Shown here: piece after piece, positions 33,690 through 42,492 of the stretch
How the letters are laid out: each line of letters begins with the position of its first letter
Position numbering within the stretch: the stretch's first letter is position 1
DNA from: Phycisphaerales bacterium
Lineage (GTDB): Bacteria; Planctomycetota; Phycisphaerae; Phycisphaerales; SM1A02
Length of the DNA: 64,000 nucleotides
Direction: 5' to 3'
NCBI GenBank assembly: GCA_030748455.1
Contig: JASMLY010000015.1
Location: 1-64,000 of the forward strand
Translations under genes and position numbers: made by a program
The notes under the pieces: model-generated
Databases searched by the model: none
What the model was told of the DNA's origin: nothing
Seen by the model: the letters and a program-made list of their open reading frames with translations, nothing else

Positions 33690-34733
33690 TTACGTGTGTG
33701 CTGGAAGGGGAACAACGTCAACGGGGTCTATGGTCATTTGGAGCGTGTCTCCAGCTTCGCCTAAGTGGCGAGGGTTGACTTCAGTGACGCGCAAGACCAG
33801 ATCATCAGAAACACGGATTTTGTGCTGGGCAACTTCCCCAAGATAGACAGTTTCAACTCGAGTGCCAGAAAAACCGTTTTGTTGGTGGGGGGAATCGACG
33901 ACTTTGATCGCTTCGGGCCGAAGCGAGCAGACAACTTGTGCTCCGGCACACTCACGAGTTGAACGAAGGGTGCCAAAGACGGTTTCGAGCCCCTGTGGTG
34001 TAGGTGTTGCAGGAACAAAGTTCGTTTCCCCAATGAACTCAGCAACGAATTGTGAGTTTGGAGATTGATAGACCTCTTTCGGAGATCCAACTTGCATAAC
34101 TTCGCCAGCTTTCAATATCGCAAGTCGATCTGCGATGGACAGGGCTTCCTTTTGATCGTGTGTGACATAAACAGTTGTCATACCAATGGTTGTGCAAATT
34201 CTCCGTATCTCGCTTCTCATTTCTAGGCGTAGTTTTGCATCTAGATTGCTCAGAGGTTCATCAAGGAGCAGCACATCTGGTTCAATAACAATTGCGCGAG
34301 CAAGTGCTACCCGTTGCTGTTGACCACCCGAAAGTTCGTTTGGCTTACGATCTGCCAAATGCCCCATATGAACAGTTTCTAGCGCTTTTATCGCCCGTTT
34401 TCGTTGTTCTGTGGGAGAAACATTGCGTATTTTAAGCCCATAGCCAACATTTTCAGCCACGGACATATGGGGCCAGAGTGCATAACTTTGAAAAACCATT
34501 CCGGTATTACGTTTATGGGGTGGGGTGTGCGTGACATTTTTTTCACCAAACAAAATCGTTCCAGCCGTTGGATCAATGAAACCAGCGAGCATTCGCAACA
34601 ATGTTGTCTTACCGCAACCAGAGGGGCCGAGTAAGAAAAATAGTTCTCCAGAATCTACGGTGAGGTCAATTCCATCGACCGCTAGGGTTGTGCCATAATT
34701 TTTTGTGAGGCTCTGTAGTGCAATCGCTGTCAT
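33690..34733 (-). CDS. ABC transporter ATP-binding protein, AfuC/PotA type
   Basis: The 347-residue ATPase powers import through a binding-protein-dependent permease. It has Walker A GPSGCGKTT near residue 35, the Q-loop region FQSYALWPHMSVAENVGYGL, signature LSGGQQQRVALARA, Walker B VLLLDEPLSNLDAKLR and the switch histidine VTHDQKEA. A C-terminal TOBE-type regulatory domain follows (about 240-347, CSLRPEAIKVV and VETVYLGEVAQHKIRV). This arrangement is typical of iron(III), polyamine and sugar importers. No permease adjoins it; the fused permease at 6688-8415 is of the right type. The ATG at 34733 gives the natural N-terminus (MTAIALQSLTKNYG). Confidence 0.88.
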   Translation of the reverse strand: MTAIALQSLTKNYGTTLAVDGIDLTVDSGELFFLLGPSGCGKTTLLRMLAGFIDPTAGTILFGEKNVTHTPPHKRNTGMVFQSYALWPHMSVAENVGYGLKIRNVSPTEQRKRAIKALETVHMGHLADRKPNELSGGQQQRVALARAIVIEPDVLLLDEPLSNLDAKLRLEMRSEIRRICTTIGMTTVYVTHDQKEALSIADRLAILKAGEVMQVGSPKEVYQSPNSQFVAEFIGETNFVPATPTPQGLETVFGTLRSTRECAGAQVVCSLRPEAIKVVDSPHQQNGFSGTRVETVYLGEVAQHKIRVSDDLVLRVTEVNPRHLGEAGDTLQMTIDPVDVVPLPAHT

Positions 34734-34828
34734 GTGCAAAACAATAGCAGAGGGAACTCCAAAAGTGGGGGGCTCATACAAAACGTTTTTTGTTTGGGTA
34801 TACGTTCTGTGCGTGTACGATATCAAAC

Positions 34829-35167
34829 ATGTTGAATCCAAAAGCAAACCTTGAACGCCTGAGAAAATGGCGAGCAAGACCAAACAAAGATCTTGGAATT
34901 GACAACGCACTTCATGTTGTTCGAAAAGGTCTGAGAAAAGGAAACAGACAACTCAATTCGATTCTAGAAATTTGGGATGAGCGTGTTCCGCAACACATCG
35001 CGAAACAGGCAACAATTGTTTCACTCCGCGGCGGAGTGTTAGAGGTTACTACCGACGGCGCGGCAATCTCTTACCAACTTAACAGATTAATCCGAGGCGG
35101 GTTACTGCGAGACCTTCAACGCGCGAGCAAGGGGACACTGAAAAAGATCAAGGTGCGAACGATCTAA
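34829..35167 (+). CDS. DciA-like (DUF721) replication helicase-loading protein
   Basis: The 112-residue protein resembles the DUF721/DciA family, ancestral loaders of the replicative helicase DnaB. Visible family features are LILEIWDERVPQHIAKQA-like packing near residue 50, GGVLEVTTDGAAISYQL, and the closing KIKVRTI strand. The N-terminal 30 residues are basic. Origin-type neighbours (parB, mnmE, yidC) fit a replication role. The frame opens at a TTG at 34790, but the ATG at 34829 is preferred. Confidence 0.68.
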   Translation: MLNPKANLERLRKWRARPNKDLGIDNALHVVRKGLRKGNRQLNSILEIWDERVPQHIAKQATIVSLRGGVLEVTTDGAAISYQLNRLIRGGLLRDLQRASKGTLKKIKVRTI

Positions 35168-35195
35168 GCACAAATCGCCCCGCAGTACTACATCA

Positions 35196-36476
35196 TTATT
35201 TTCCTACGCAGAACGAAGCGAATACATGATCAAGAACATCGTCTGGCGCAACGGTACCTGTAATTTGGCCAAGCGCCGCCAAACAATCTCTCAAAGATGC
35301 TGCGCAGAGTTCGGGGACAGACGAGTGTTGTTTAGCTTCTAACAATGAATGAAGTGCAACAGAAAATTGTTTCTCGTGGCGTGGTAACATTGCAACTGAT
35401 TCAACAGATGGTTGTTTTCGGTTTGTAAGTGCCTGTGAAATTTCTTCAACGAGTTTGTTTATTCCTACACCGGTACGTGCGGATACTGCATTCTGCCCAT
35501 GCTCTCGAAGATCAGCCATCGTTCTCACAATGATTGAATTGTCAGATGGTACTGGCGTTGGGTCGTTTGGGCTTACGCAAAACAAAACAACATCCGCGGA
35601 TGCGATTGTGTTTTTTGCTGTTACTTGTGCAGAGCGAGATAACTCGCATGACATAGTGTCAAACCCCGCAACGTCTACAAGTGTTGCTTTAACAGGACCA
35701 AACCAAACCTCTTCCCTGATTGCATCACGTGTAGTTCCTGACGTCTGACTGACAACTACGCGCTTTTTTCCAAGCAGTGCGTTAAACAGTGTCGACTTGC
35801 CGGAATTTGGATTACCCGCCAACACAACCGTAGGGATTGTTCGCAATGAGGACATGGGAATTGTTTTGTTGGCGATTGAACGTAACGCCTCAATAGATTG
35901 TTCAAGCGTCCTTACGAGATCATTTTCAGAAATCGCAACGACATCTTCCTCATCAGTAAAATCAATTCCAGCTTCGACGAGCCCTAGTGTTTTCGTCACT
36001 TTTGTTGTGATGGGTTTCGTAAGTTTTGTAAGGACACCTTCTCTCAACAAAGCTGCCGCGGAAAGTTCAGCGTCGTTTGAGGCCGAAATAGTTGCACACA
36101 CACCTTCGGCTTGAGCAAGTGTTATTCTCCCAGAGAAAAATGCCCTCGCTGTAAACTCACCAGCAATAGCTTCTCGACCGCCAGTGGCTTTCATACATAC
36201 CGTTAGAAGGCGATTTGCTACGTGCTGGTTCCCAGCGAATTGTATTTCAACAAGATCTTCCCCAGTGTAGGAAGCATTCTTTTTAAACGCTGTTATAAGT
36301 ACGGGCAAACTTGTTGATTCAAATGCAACTCGAGCGACGAGACATTCACCAATTTTTGGATGGAGTCCTAGCGAGGATACTCCTTCTAGTGCCCTTGAAC
36401 CACTGATCCGCAGAAGGGATTTTTTCGAGGTAGTACGCGCAGTACTGATTGCAACAATGGTAGATTCAAGATCCAT
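35196..36476 (-). CDS. mnmE: tRNA modification GTPase MnmE
   Basis: The 426-residue GTPase works with MnmG to install the cmnm5 group on U34 of tRNAs. The N-terminal tetrahydrofolate-binding domain starts MDLESTIVAISTA and includes GEFTARAFFSGRITLAQAEGV. The inserted G domain has P-loop GNPNSGKST, SGTTRD and G3 DVAG. The usual NKxD (G4) reads RTMADL, with Asn and Lys both replaced. The C-terminal catalytic Cys is present in ASFCVGK. Length is slightly below the usual 450. It is 12 bp downstream of yidC on the same strand, the classic origin-region pairing. Confidence 0.93.
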   Translation of the reverse strand: MDLESTIVAISTARTTSKKSLLRISGSRALEGVSSLGLHPKIGECLVARVAFESTSLPVLITAFKKNASYTGEDLVEIQFAGNQHVANRLLTVCMKATGGREAIAGEFTARAFFSGRITLAQAEGVCATISASNDAELSAAALLREGVLTKLTKPITTKVTKTLGLVEAGIDFTDEEDVVAISENDLVRTLEQSIEALRSIANKTIPMSSLRTIPTVVLAGNPNSGKSTLFNALLGKKRVVVSQTSGTTRDAIREEVWFGPVKATLVDVAGFDTMSCELSRSAQVTAKNTIASADVVLFCVSPNDPTPVPSDNSIIVRTMADLREHGQNAVSARTGVGINKLVEEISQALTNRKQPSVESVAMLPRHEKQFSVALHSLLEAKQHSSVPELCAASLRDCLAALGQITGTVAPDDVLDHVFASFCVGK

Positions 36477-36488
36477 TGTTGAATCCAG

Positions 36489-38717
36489 TTATCCCTTCTT
36501 TTTGAAGGATCTTTTTTTGGCTTTGTTTTTTACTTTTTTTCGCCGAGCTTCCATTGCATCCGCCCACGCTCTTCCTTGTTTGTCTTTTGGTTTTCTATTT
36601 TTTCCACCCGTTGGTGGTGTCTTGGGTTCAAAATCCATTTGATCGACATGTTTTCTAATATGGCGGCTCTCGAGAATGCCAACAGCACTTGATGTCAAAA
36701 TGTATAAGGTAAGGCCAGAGGGGGCGCTATAGAGCATGACAGGAAACAATACAACCATCATCACTCGCATGATCTTTTGTTGCGATTGTTGCTCGGGTGT
36801 CATCGCAGCACCTGTCTGTGGTGACATGTACTTTTGTTGAATAAAGAAAATAACTCCCATCAAAATTGGCAACAGGTTGATTCCAGTCACATTCCACATC
36901 AAGAACTGTTTCGGTTCGCTAAATGCACCGAAGAAGTGATCAGATGCGCTTAGGTCTGCTAAAAATGGCCAATCCCCAAAAAACTGAAAGAAACCAAAGA
37001 ACGCTGGCTCTTGACGAATATCAAACATAAAATATAGAAGTGCATAGAGCGCAACCCAAATTGGCATTTGCAAAAACATTGGCAAACACCCCAGCATTTG
37101 GAACGGATTTACACCGTGTTTTTGCATGAGTGCCATTTGTTCAGCTTGAACTTTTTTCGGGTCGTTGGGATACTTGGACTTTAACTTGTCAATTTCTGGC
37201 TTAAGCTTTTGCATGACTTTGCCAAATCGCTGCATGTTAATTTGGGACTTTTTAGTGATCGGATGCAACAATGTTCGAACGATCAATACGAGCAAGATGA
37301 TTGCTAGTCCCCAATCAAAAACAACATAGTGATCAAGCGTGGTCAATACCATTGCAAGAAAATCAGCAAGCCACTGGAAAGTGCAGATAGCGCACATACT
37401 TGACATTTGATACAAAACCATTCCCCGCATTGCCAATGAGACATACGGTTGTTCAGTGTCAAGAACAGATCGTTGTAAAGGACCAGCATACACACCCATA
37501 GTTAAATCAAGCGATCCATTTGCTTCAACAGTAGTTTCAGGCGACCACAGCGCGGTTAAAATGAATTGGTCGCTCTCCTCACCAACAGTTTGGGCGGTAA
37601 TCACCTGCACAGTGTTTTTCAGCAAACGCGGTCCAACACCCTGATCATTGATATTCGGATACACGGCGAGCGCAAAATATCTGTTCGTTGACGCAAACCA
37701 AGAGAGTTTCAGCCCTTCTTCGCGCGTATCTGTTGTTGGCCAAAGTGGTTCGCTTCCGACTTTTGCAGCATCAGCGTACTCATACAAGAAATCACTTGAT
37801 TGAATTGGAGCGGCATGGTTTGGATCAAAAGCATCGTTTAACTCCCAACCAAAACGAAAACGCCGGCGATCCATATACCTCGAACGATCAACACGCAAAC
37901 TTGGAGGACCGTATTGCAACCATGTTACAGTGAGTTTTGATGAAGTCAGGTTGTGGACTTTTTGATCGAGGTGTAAACCGTACCTATTGTCGAATGTCCA
38001 TTTTCGTACAATAGTTGCAACATCGTTTCCACCCGCATCGACAACTGTCGCTTCAAACGAGCCCGCGCCAGTTGATTTCCAAACAGAGGGAGAAGTTACG
38101 TGAAGCAGCTCACCGTTGATTGTGATTTGGCTCGCGCCGAGCGCTGAAATGGAAGCAGTTTGTACCCCGTTGTTTGTGTTGTAGGAGAGGTCGTGTGATG
38201 TCGTTAGCAAATACAAGTCATCGATCGGTGGTTGCACACCTCCATCTCTTCTGTACTTGTTCCAAGCAAGTTTGCCATCGACGGTTTCAAAGATGTTTGA
38301 AAAACGAATCGATTTGATGCCAGCGCCAGCTCTTGTGAACTCGATCTCCATCGCTGTGGATTGCGGGTTGTCGAGTGCACCAAGTGTCGTGGTTGTGTCC
38401 TCACCTCCATAGAGTTTTAGGGAAAGGGTTCCTTCTGCAACTGCTTTGGGTGTTTCTGTAGGCGTTTCTGTAGACTCTGAAACGGAAGGTTTGGTTTTTG
38501 CAGGGCTCTCTGCAGGTGCCACAGGTGTCTCTGTGATCGAGTCTGGAGCATCATGACTCGCTTGGTGTGTGTTTTCAACAGCAACAGGCGGTGTTTCGAC
38601 CCCTGAAGTTTCCTCTTTTGTGTTGCGGCCAGGTCCAAACACGATCGTAGCAAGCACTCCGGTGGAGGCGAGCATAACAATGAGAGGGATCAGTCGACGT
38701 TTGGCCTTCTTGGTCAT
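36489..38717 (-). CDS. yidC: Membrane protein insertase YidC
   Basis: The 742-residue insertase (Oxa1 family) folds proteins into the inner membrane with or without SecYEG. It has an N-terminal membrane anchor (IPLIVMLASTGVLATIVF), a Pro/Thr/Glu-rich linker and a large periplasmic beta domain (about 95-470). The conserved core follows, with VFDWGLAIILLVLIVRTLLHP, the KSQINMQRFGKVMQKLKPEIDKLK cytoplasmic hairpin, GCLPMFLQMPIWVALY, and YILTSSAVGILESRHIRK. The tail is strongly Lys/Arg-rich, as in types that bind ribosomes. It is flanked by a phosphoesterase gene (29 bp upstream) and mnmE (downstream), probably one operon. Confidence 0.94.
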   Translation of the reverse strand: MTKKAKRRLIPLIVMLASTGVLATIVFGPGRNTKEETSGVETPPVAVENTHQASHDAPDSITETPVAPAESPAKTKPSVSESTETPTETPKAVAEGTLSLKLYGGEDTTTTLGALDNPQSTAMEIEFTRAGAGIKSIRFSNIFETVDGKLAWNKYRRDGGVQPPIDDLYLLTTSHDLSYNTNNGVQTASISALGASQITINGELLHVTSPSVWKSTGAGSFEATVVDAGGNDVATIVRKWTFDNRYGLHLDQKVHNLTSSKLTVTWLQYGPPSLRVDRSRYMDRRRFRFGWELNDAFDPNHAAPIQSSDFLYEYADAAKVGSEPLWPTTDTREEGLKLSWFASTNRYFALAVYPNINDQGVGPRLLKNTVQVITAQTVGEESDQFILTALWSPETTVEANGSLDLTMGVYAGPLQRSVLDTEQPYVSLAMRGMVLYQMSSMCAICTFQWLADFLAMVLTTLDHYVVFDWGLAIILLVLIVRTLLHPITKKSQINMQRFGKVMQKLKPEIDKLKSKYPNDPKKVQAEQMALMQKHGVNPFQMLGCLPMFLQMPIWVALYALLYFMFDIRQEPAFFGFFQFFGDWPFLADLSASDHFFGAFSEPKQFLMWNVTGINLLPILMGVIFFIQQKYMSPQTGAAMTPEQQSQQKIMRVMMVVLFPVMLYSAPSGLTLYILTSSAVGILESRHIRKHVDQMDFEPKTPPTGGKNRKPKDKQGRAWADAMEARRKKVKNKAKKRSFKKKG

Positions 38718-38746
38718 GGTTGTCTTCTTCTATAAAAGGAAATGGT

Positions 38747-39511
38747 TTACCGTCCTTCGAGGAGTCGGTCACCAAGCCAGTTACTTAGTTCAGGAATGGC
38801 GTGAATTTTTTCTCTGACGGCCTCGATGTCATAATCAAGCCGGAAAAACTCAACGCTGTAGGCAGCATCATCAAGGAGTGCATAGCTACTTTTGGGATCT
38901 AAGTCACGTGGTTGACCAACAGAGCCGGGATTTATAATGAACTGCTCATCTTTTGAATATTGAAAGGTATTATTCTCGAGATCCTCTGGTGGGTAAAATT
39001 CGGGTTCGTCTGTGAAAATGCCAGGGAGGTGCGTGTGCCCTGACATAGCGTATTTGGGAATTCGATCAAAAATTTGCTTAACTTTAACAGGGGAGTTGAT
39101 TGCGTCTTCAGGGAATAGGTATTCGTTGATTGGTTTACGAGGTGTGCCATGGACGCAAAGAAAATCATCAAATCTTGATCGCACGCGTAGCTGTCCCAAA
39201 AACTCCCACCTGCGAGCAGCTTCTTCTTTGTCTTCTTCAGCATCAAACTGTGCACGAGTCCAATATGCGGCATCTGCGGCAGCTTTGTTGAAATTCGTCG
39301 GTTCGTAGAGTGCACCGTAGTCATGGTTACCAAGAAGAGACCATGCACATCGCTGTGAAACAAGATCCACACACTCTTTTGGGTTCGGTCCGTAGCCAAG
39401 AATATCTCCTAATGAGATAATCTGATCCACAGATCGTTGATCAATATCCTCAAGCACAGTTGTGAGTGCCTCAAGGTTGCCATGAATGTCGCTGATTATT
39501 GCTGTTCGCAC
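38747..39511 (-). CDS. Calcineurin-like metallophosphoesterase
   Basis: The 254-residue protein has the full metallophosphoesterase signature: SDIHGN near residue 7, GDILGYGPNP, GNHDYGAL, HGTPRKP, and SGHTHLPG near residue 172. It belongs to the YfcE/diadenosine-tetraphosphatase-like group of about 250 residues. The substrate cannot be told. It is 29 bp upstream of yidC on the same strand and may share its promoter. It is divergent from lpd. Confidence 0.88.
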   Translation of the reverse strand: MRTAIISDIHGNLEALTTVLEDIDQRSVDQIISLGDILGYGPNPKECVDLVSQRCAWSLLGNHDYGALYEPTNFNKAAADAAYWTRAQFDAEEDKEEAARRWEFLGQLRVRSRFDDFLCVHGTPRKPINEYLFPEDAINSPVKVKQIFDRIPKYAMSGHTHLPGIFTDEPEFYPPEDLENNTFQYSKDEQFIINPGSVGQPRDLDPKSSYALLDDAAYSVEFFRLDYDIEAVREKIHAIPELSNWLGDRLLEGR

Positions 39512-39660
39512 GTACTATTCCGTTGGTTAAGAATGAATGGGGGAGTCTAAATTGCACCGACCGATTGGTCAACGCCAATTGGTAATGATACGTGCAGGAT
39601 GGATTCCTTGCCTCATCAAGCCTTGGTAGAATGCACCCTTCTCTCACAAATTTCTTAACT

Positions 39661-39678
39661 AGAAAGGACGCTGCATTG
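39661..39678 (+). promoter_or_regulatory. Ribosome site and TTG start of lpd
   Basis: AGAAAGGA at 39661-39668 lies 7 bases before the TTG at 39676. This selects a TTG start yielding SDQRHFDLIVIG, the natural N-terminus of the family. Confidence 0.6.
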
Positions 39679-41142
39679 AGTGATCAACGGCATTTTGATT
39701 TAATAGTAATTGGTGCAGGCCCCGGTGGATATGTTGGGGCAATCCGAGGGGCACAATTAGGAATGAAGGTTGCGTGTATTGATCGCGACAAACTTGGTGG
39801 AGTTTGCCTCAATTGGGGTTGTATCCCTTCAAAAGCACTGCTTCATGGTGCAGAACTCTACGCTGAACTCGTGAACCATGGTGCGTCGTGGGGAATATCG
39901 GCAAAGGAAGTAACTGTTGATTGGGACACGTACATTGGACGCTCTCGAAAAATAACCGAACAACTGAACGGTGGTGTTGGATATCTGTTTAAAAAGAATG
40001 GAATAGAGCACATACAAGGACACGCGCACATATTGTCTGGAGCGGCGGATACTGCACCATGCAAAATCGAAGTTCTTGCTTCAAATGGCGACTATTACAA
40101 CGGAAGTGGGGGTGAGGTTCTAGAAACAATTACTGCGAACAAAATTCTTGTCGCAACAGGTGCAAAGCCTCGAGAACTACCGTTTGCCCCTTGTGACAAT
40201 GAGGTGATTATTAATGCATCGAAGGCGATGACATTGGGTGAGAAACCCACGTCAGTTGTGATTATTGGTTCGGGTGCGATCGGGATGGAGTTTGCATACG
40301 TGTTCAATGCATTCGGAGCAGAGGTAACGATCGTAGAAATGCTCGACCGGATTCTGCCTCTTGAAGATGAAGAAGTAAGCAAGCTTGCACAACGAGCGTT
40401 CAAAAAACAAGGCATGACGATCCATACTTCATCTGCAGTTCAATCCGTTGAACGTACAAGCGATGGTGCAGAAGTTACGTTCACAAAAGGTGAAGACCAA
40501 CACACCGTACAAGCAGAAAAAGTACTCGTGGCAATCGGTGTTGGACCGCGAGCCGACGGATTGTTTGACGAGTCGCTTGGGTTAGCGTTACATCGAGGGT
40601 ACATTAAAACTGATGCGAAGGAAGTGTCCGAACCAACGTATCAAACGAGTGTGCAGGGAATTTATGCAATTGGTGACATCATTGGACCACCGCTTCTTGC
40701 GCACGTGGCTTCTGAGGAAGCCGTGACTTGTGTCGAGCGAATGTCGGGCCATCAAACCCTTGGAGTTGATTACAACTCCATTCCAGGCTGCACGTACACC
40801 AATCCCCAGATTGCCTCGATTGGTATGACAGAAAAAGAGTTACAAGACGCAGGAATCGAATATACCAAAGGTGTGTATTCACTGAAAGCACACGGTAAAG
40901 CAATAGCCGTAGATGCCGCAGAGGGTTTTGTTAAACTCCTTGCAAGTAAAAAATATGGTGAAATTCTTGGCGCGCACATCATCGGTAAGGATGCAAGTGA
41001 ATTGATTGCCGAAGTGGGATTGGCAATACGCCTAGAGGCAACAATAGAAGACATCATTTCTACGATGCACGCACATCCGACCATGGCCGAGTCAATTCAC
41101 GAAGCGGCACTTGGGACGGAAGGAAGAATGATCCATAATTAA
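39676..41142 (+). CDS. lpdA: Dihydrolipoyl dehydrogenase
   Basis: The 488-residue FAD enzyme (E3) reoxidises dihydrolipoamide in pyruvate and 2-oxoglutarate dehydrogenase or glycine cleavage complexes. FAD binding is IGAGPGGYVGAIRGAQLG, the redox disulfide GGVCLNWGCIPSKALL, NAD binding IIGSGAIGMEFAYVF, the second FAD motif GIYAIGDI, and the catalytic His-Glu pair HAHPTMAESIHEA. All are intact. A TTG start with a good ribosome site is chosen; upstream ATG codons at 39592 and 39631 would add up to 28 unconserved residues. No dehydrogenase E1 or E2 gene is nearby. Confidence 0.94.
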   Translation: MSDQRHFDLIVIGAGPGGYVGAIRGAQLGMKVACIDRDKLGGVCLNWGCIPSKALLHGAELYAELVNHGASWGISAKEVTVDWDTYIGRSRKITEQLNGGVGYLFKKNGIEHIQGHAHILSGAADTAPCKIEVLASNGDYYNGSGGEVLETITANKILVATGAKPRELPFAPCDNEVIINASKAMTLGEKPTSVVIIGSGAIGMEFAYVFNAFGAEVTIVEMLDRILPLEDEEVSKLAQRAFKKQGMTIHTSSAVQSVERTSDGAEVTFTKGEDQHTVQAEKVLVAIGVGPRADGLFDESLGLALHRGYIKTDAKEVSEPTYQTSVQGIYAIGDIIGPPLLAHVASEEAVTCVERMSGHQTLGVDYNSIPGCTYTNPQIASIGMTEKELQDAGIEYTKGVYSLKAHGKAIAVDAAEGFVKLLASKKYGEILGAHIIGKDASELIAEVGLAIRLEATIEDIISTMHAHPTMAESIHEAALGTEGRMIHN

Positions 41143-41143
41143 C

Positions 41144-41245
41144 ATGCACGGAACAAAAGAACTGAGCGGGCTTATTCACAAAGCAAAAAAGGTCTGTGGT
41201 AGTTTCCTATTTGAACATTGCTACCAAACCATTGGACCCGTGCAT
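41144..41245. other. Structured intergenic segment before the M16 peptidase
   Basis: ATGCACGG (41144-41151) and CCGTGCAT (41238-41245) are exact complements that could close a 102-base structure. An inner hairpin, TGGTAG (41197-41202) with CTACCA (41221-41226), lies inside it. It fills most of the 129-bp gap between lpd and the peptidase. It may be a leader RNA or terminator; no known RNA family is recognised. Confidence 0.35.
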
Positions 41246-41271
41246 TGTCAGGCGGGGAAGCGTAGGGCGTG

Positions 41272-42492
41272 ATGAGTCAATTTCAAGAAACTACACTCGA
41301 AAATGGATTGCGTATAGTTGGTGAAACTTCACAAAGTGCAGTAAGTGCTGCAATCGGATTTTTTGTTAAAACAGGGGCTCGAGATGAAGAAGCTTCGCTC
41401 ATGGGCGTGAGTCATTTTCTTGAGCACATGATGTTTAAGGGGACAGAGACACGAAGTGCTGAAGAAGTAGATTTGGCGTTTGATGTGATTGGCGCGCAAC
41501 ACAATGCTTTTACTTCAAGCGAGATGACTGCATTTTGGGGAGCCTCTCTGCCAGAGCACATCGTAAACGTACACGACATCCTTGCTGACATCTTAAGACC
41601 ATCACTTCGACAAGAAGATTTTGATGCAGAAAAAAGCGTGATTCTTGAAGAAATTGCAATGTATAACGACCAACCATTTTGGGTGTTGTACGAACAGGCC
41701 ATGGAACACTATTACGGCAACCACCCGTTAGGGTTTCGGGTTTTGGGAACGCCCGAAACAATCAAGAACATGCAACGGGATGCGATGCAATTGTATTTTG
41801 ACCATCGCTATAGCGCTGATAACACAATTGTTGCGATGACGGGGAATATCGATTTTGAAACAATGGTTGACCAAATTCAAACAAAGTGTGGAGCGTGGAA
41901 GAGAACGGGTGCAACGAGGAATTATCACGAACCGTCGCGTACTGCGGGCAAGTGCCTCGTAGAGATTCCCGAGTTGCACCAACACTACCTCATCATGTCA
42001 ATGAAAAGTGTGTCTGCTCAAGATGAACGTAAATATGCATGCGCTGCCCTTGCCTCAGTTTTGGGCGGAGGTGATGGTTCTCGATTGTATTGGTCACTTG
42101 TTGACAAAGGCATAGCAGAAGAAGCGGGTGCAAGTGTTGATCCAAGTGATCAGTTTGGCGAGCAAATGACATACGCAGTTTGCAAACCTGAAAACGCTGA
42201 ACAAGTTACCGATATTTTGCAAAACGAAATGGCGAACATTGCCACATCGCTTACCAAATCAGACTTAAAACGAGTTGTAGCAAAAGCCGCTACTGCCGCA
42301 GCAGTCAGTTCTGAACTCCCTAAAGGAAGGATGCAGCGGCTTGGTTCGCTGGTAACCACAACGGGTGTGTACACCTCGCTTGAGGAGGAACTTGGAAAAA
42401 TAGAATCGCTAACGCTTGATGATTTGCGAGAGGCAGCCGAATCGTTTCCGTGGAAAGCAACGCTTGTCGCATCGACGAAACACGAACGATGA
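41272..42492 (+). CDS. M16 family zinc peptidase (processing-peptidase-like)
   Basis: The 406-residue protein has the inverted zinc motif HFLEHMMFKGT (HxxEH at about 46-50), the downstream Glu in VILEEIAMYNDQP, and HPLGFRVLGTPETI. These match the PqqL/processing-peptidase branch. The second half (from about 175) is the inactive paired domain, with LGGGDGSRLYWSLVDKG. It degrades or processes peptides; location is probably cytosolic since no signal peptide is seen. A GTG at 41269 is an alternative start. It overlaps recO by ATGA. Confidence 0.9.
   Translation: MSQFQETTLENGLRIVGETSQSAVSAAIGFFVKTGARDEEASLMGVSHFLEHMMFKGTETRSAEEVDLAFDVIGAQHNAFTSSEMTAFWGASLPEHIVNVHDILADILRPSLRQEDFDAEKSVILEEIAMYNDQPFWVLYEQAMEHYYGNHPLGFRVLGTPETIKNMQRDAMQLYFDHRYSADNTIVAMTGNIDFETMVDQIQTKCGAWKRTGATRNYHEPSRTAGKCLVEIPELHQHYLIMSMKSVSAQDERKYACAALASVLGGGDGSRLYWSLVDKGIAEEAGASVDPSDQFGEQMTYAVCKPENAEQVTDILQNEMANIATSLTKSDLKRVVAKAATAAAVSSELPKGRMQRLGSLVTTTGVYTSLEEELGKIESLTLDDLREAAESFPWKATLVASTKHER

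Noticed and set aside
34241..34262. A TTGCTCAGAGG stretch resembling the repeat palindrome.
   Set aside because: It encodes the conserved EPLSNLD of the ABC ATPase and lacks the palindrome's second arm.
41246..41268. A GTCAGG...GGAAGC stretch resembling the core of bacterial SRP RNA.
   Set aside because: The tetraloop context and the asymmetric loop partners do not match, and the flanking pairing is not that of 4.5S RNA.
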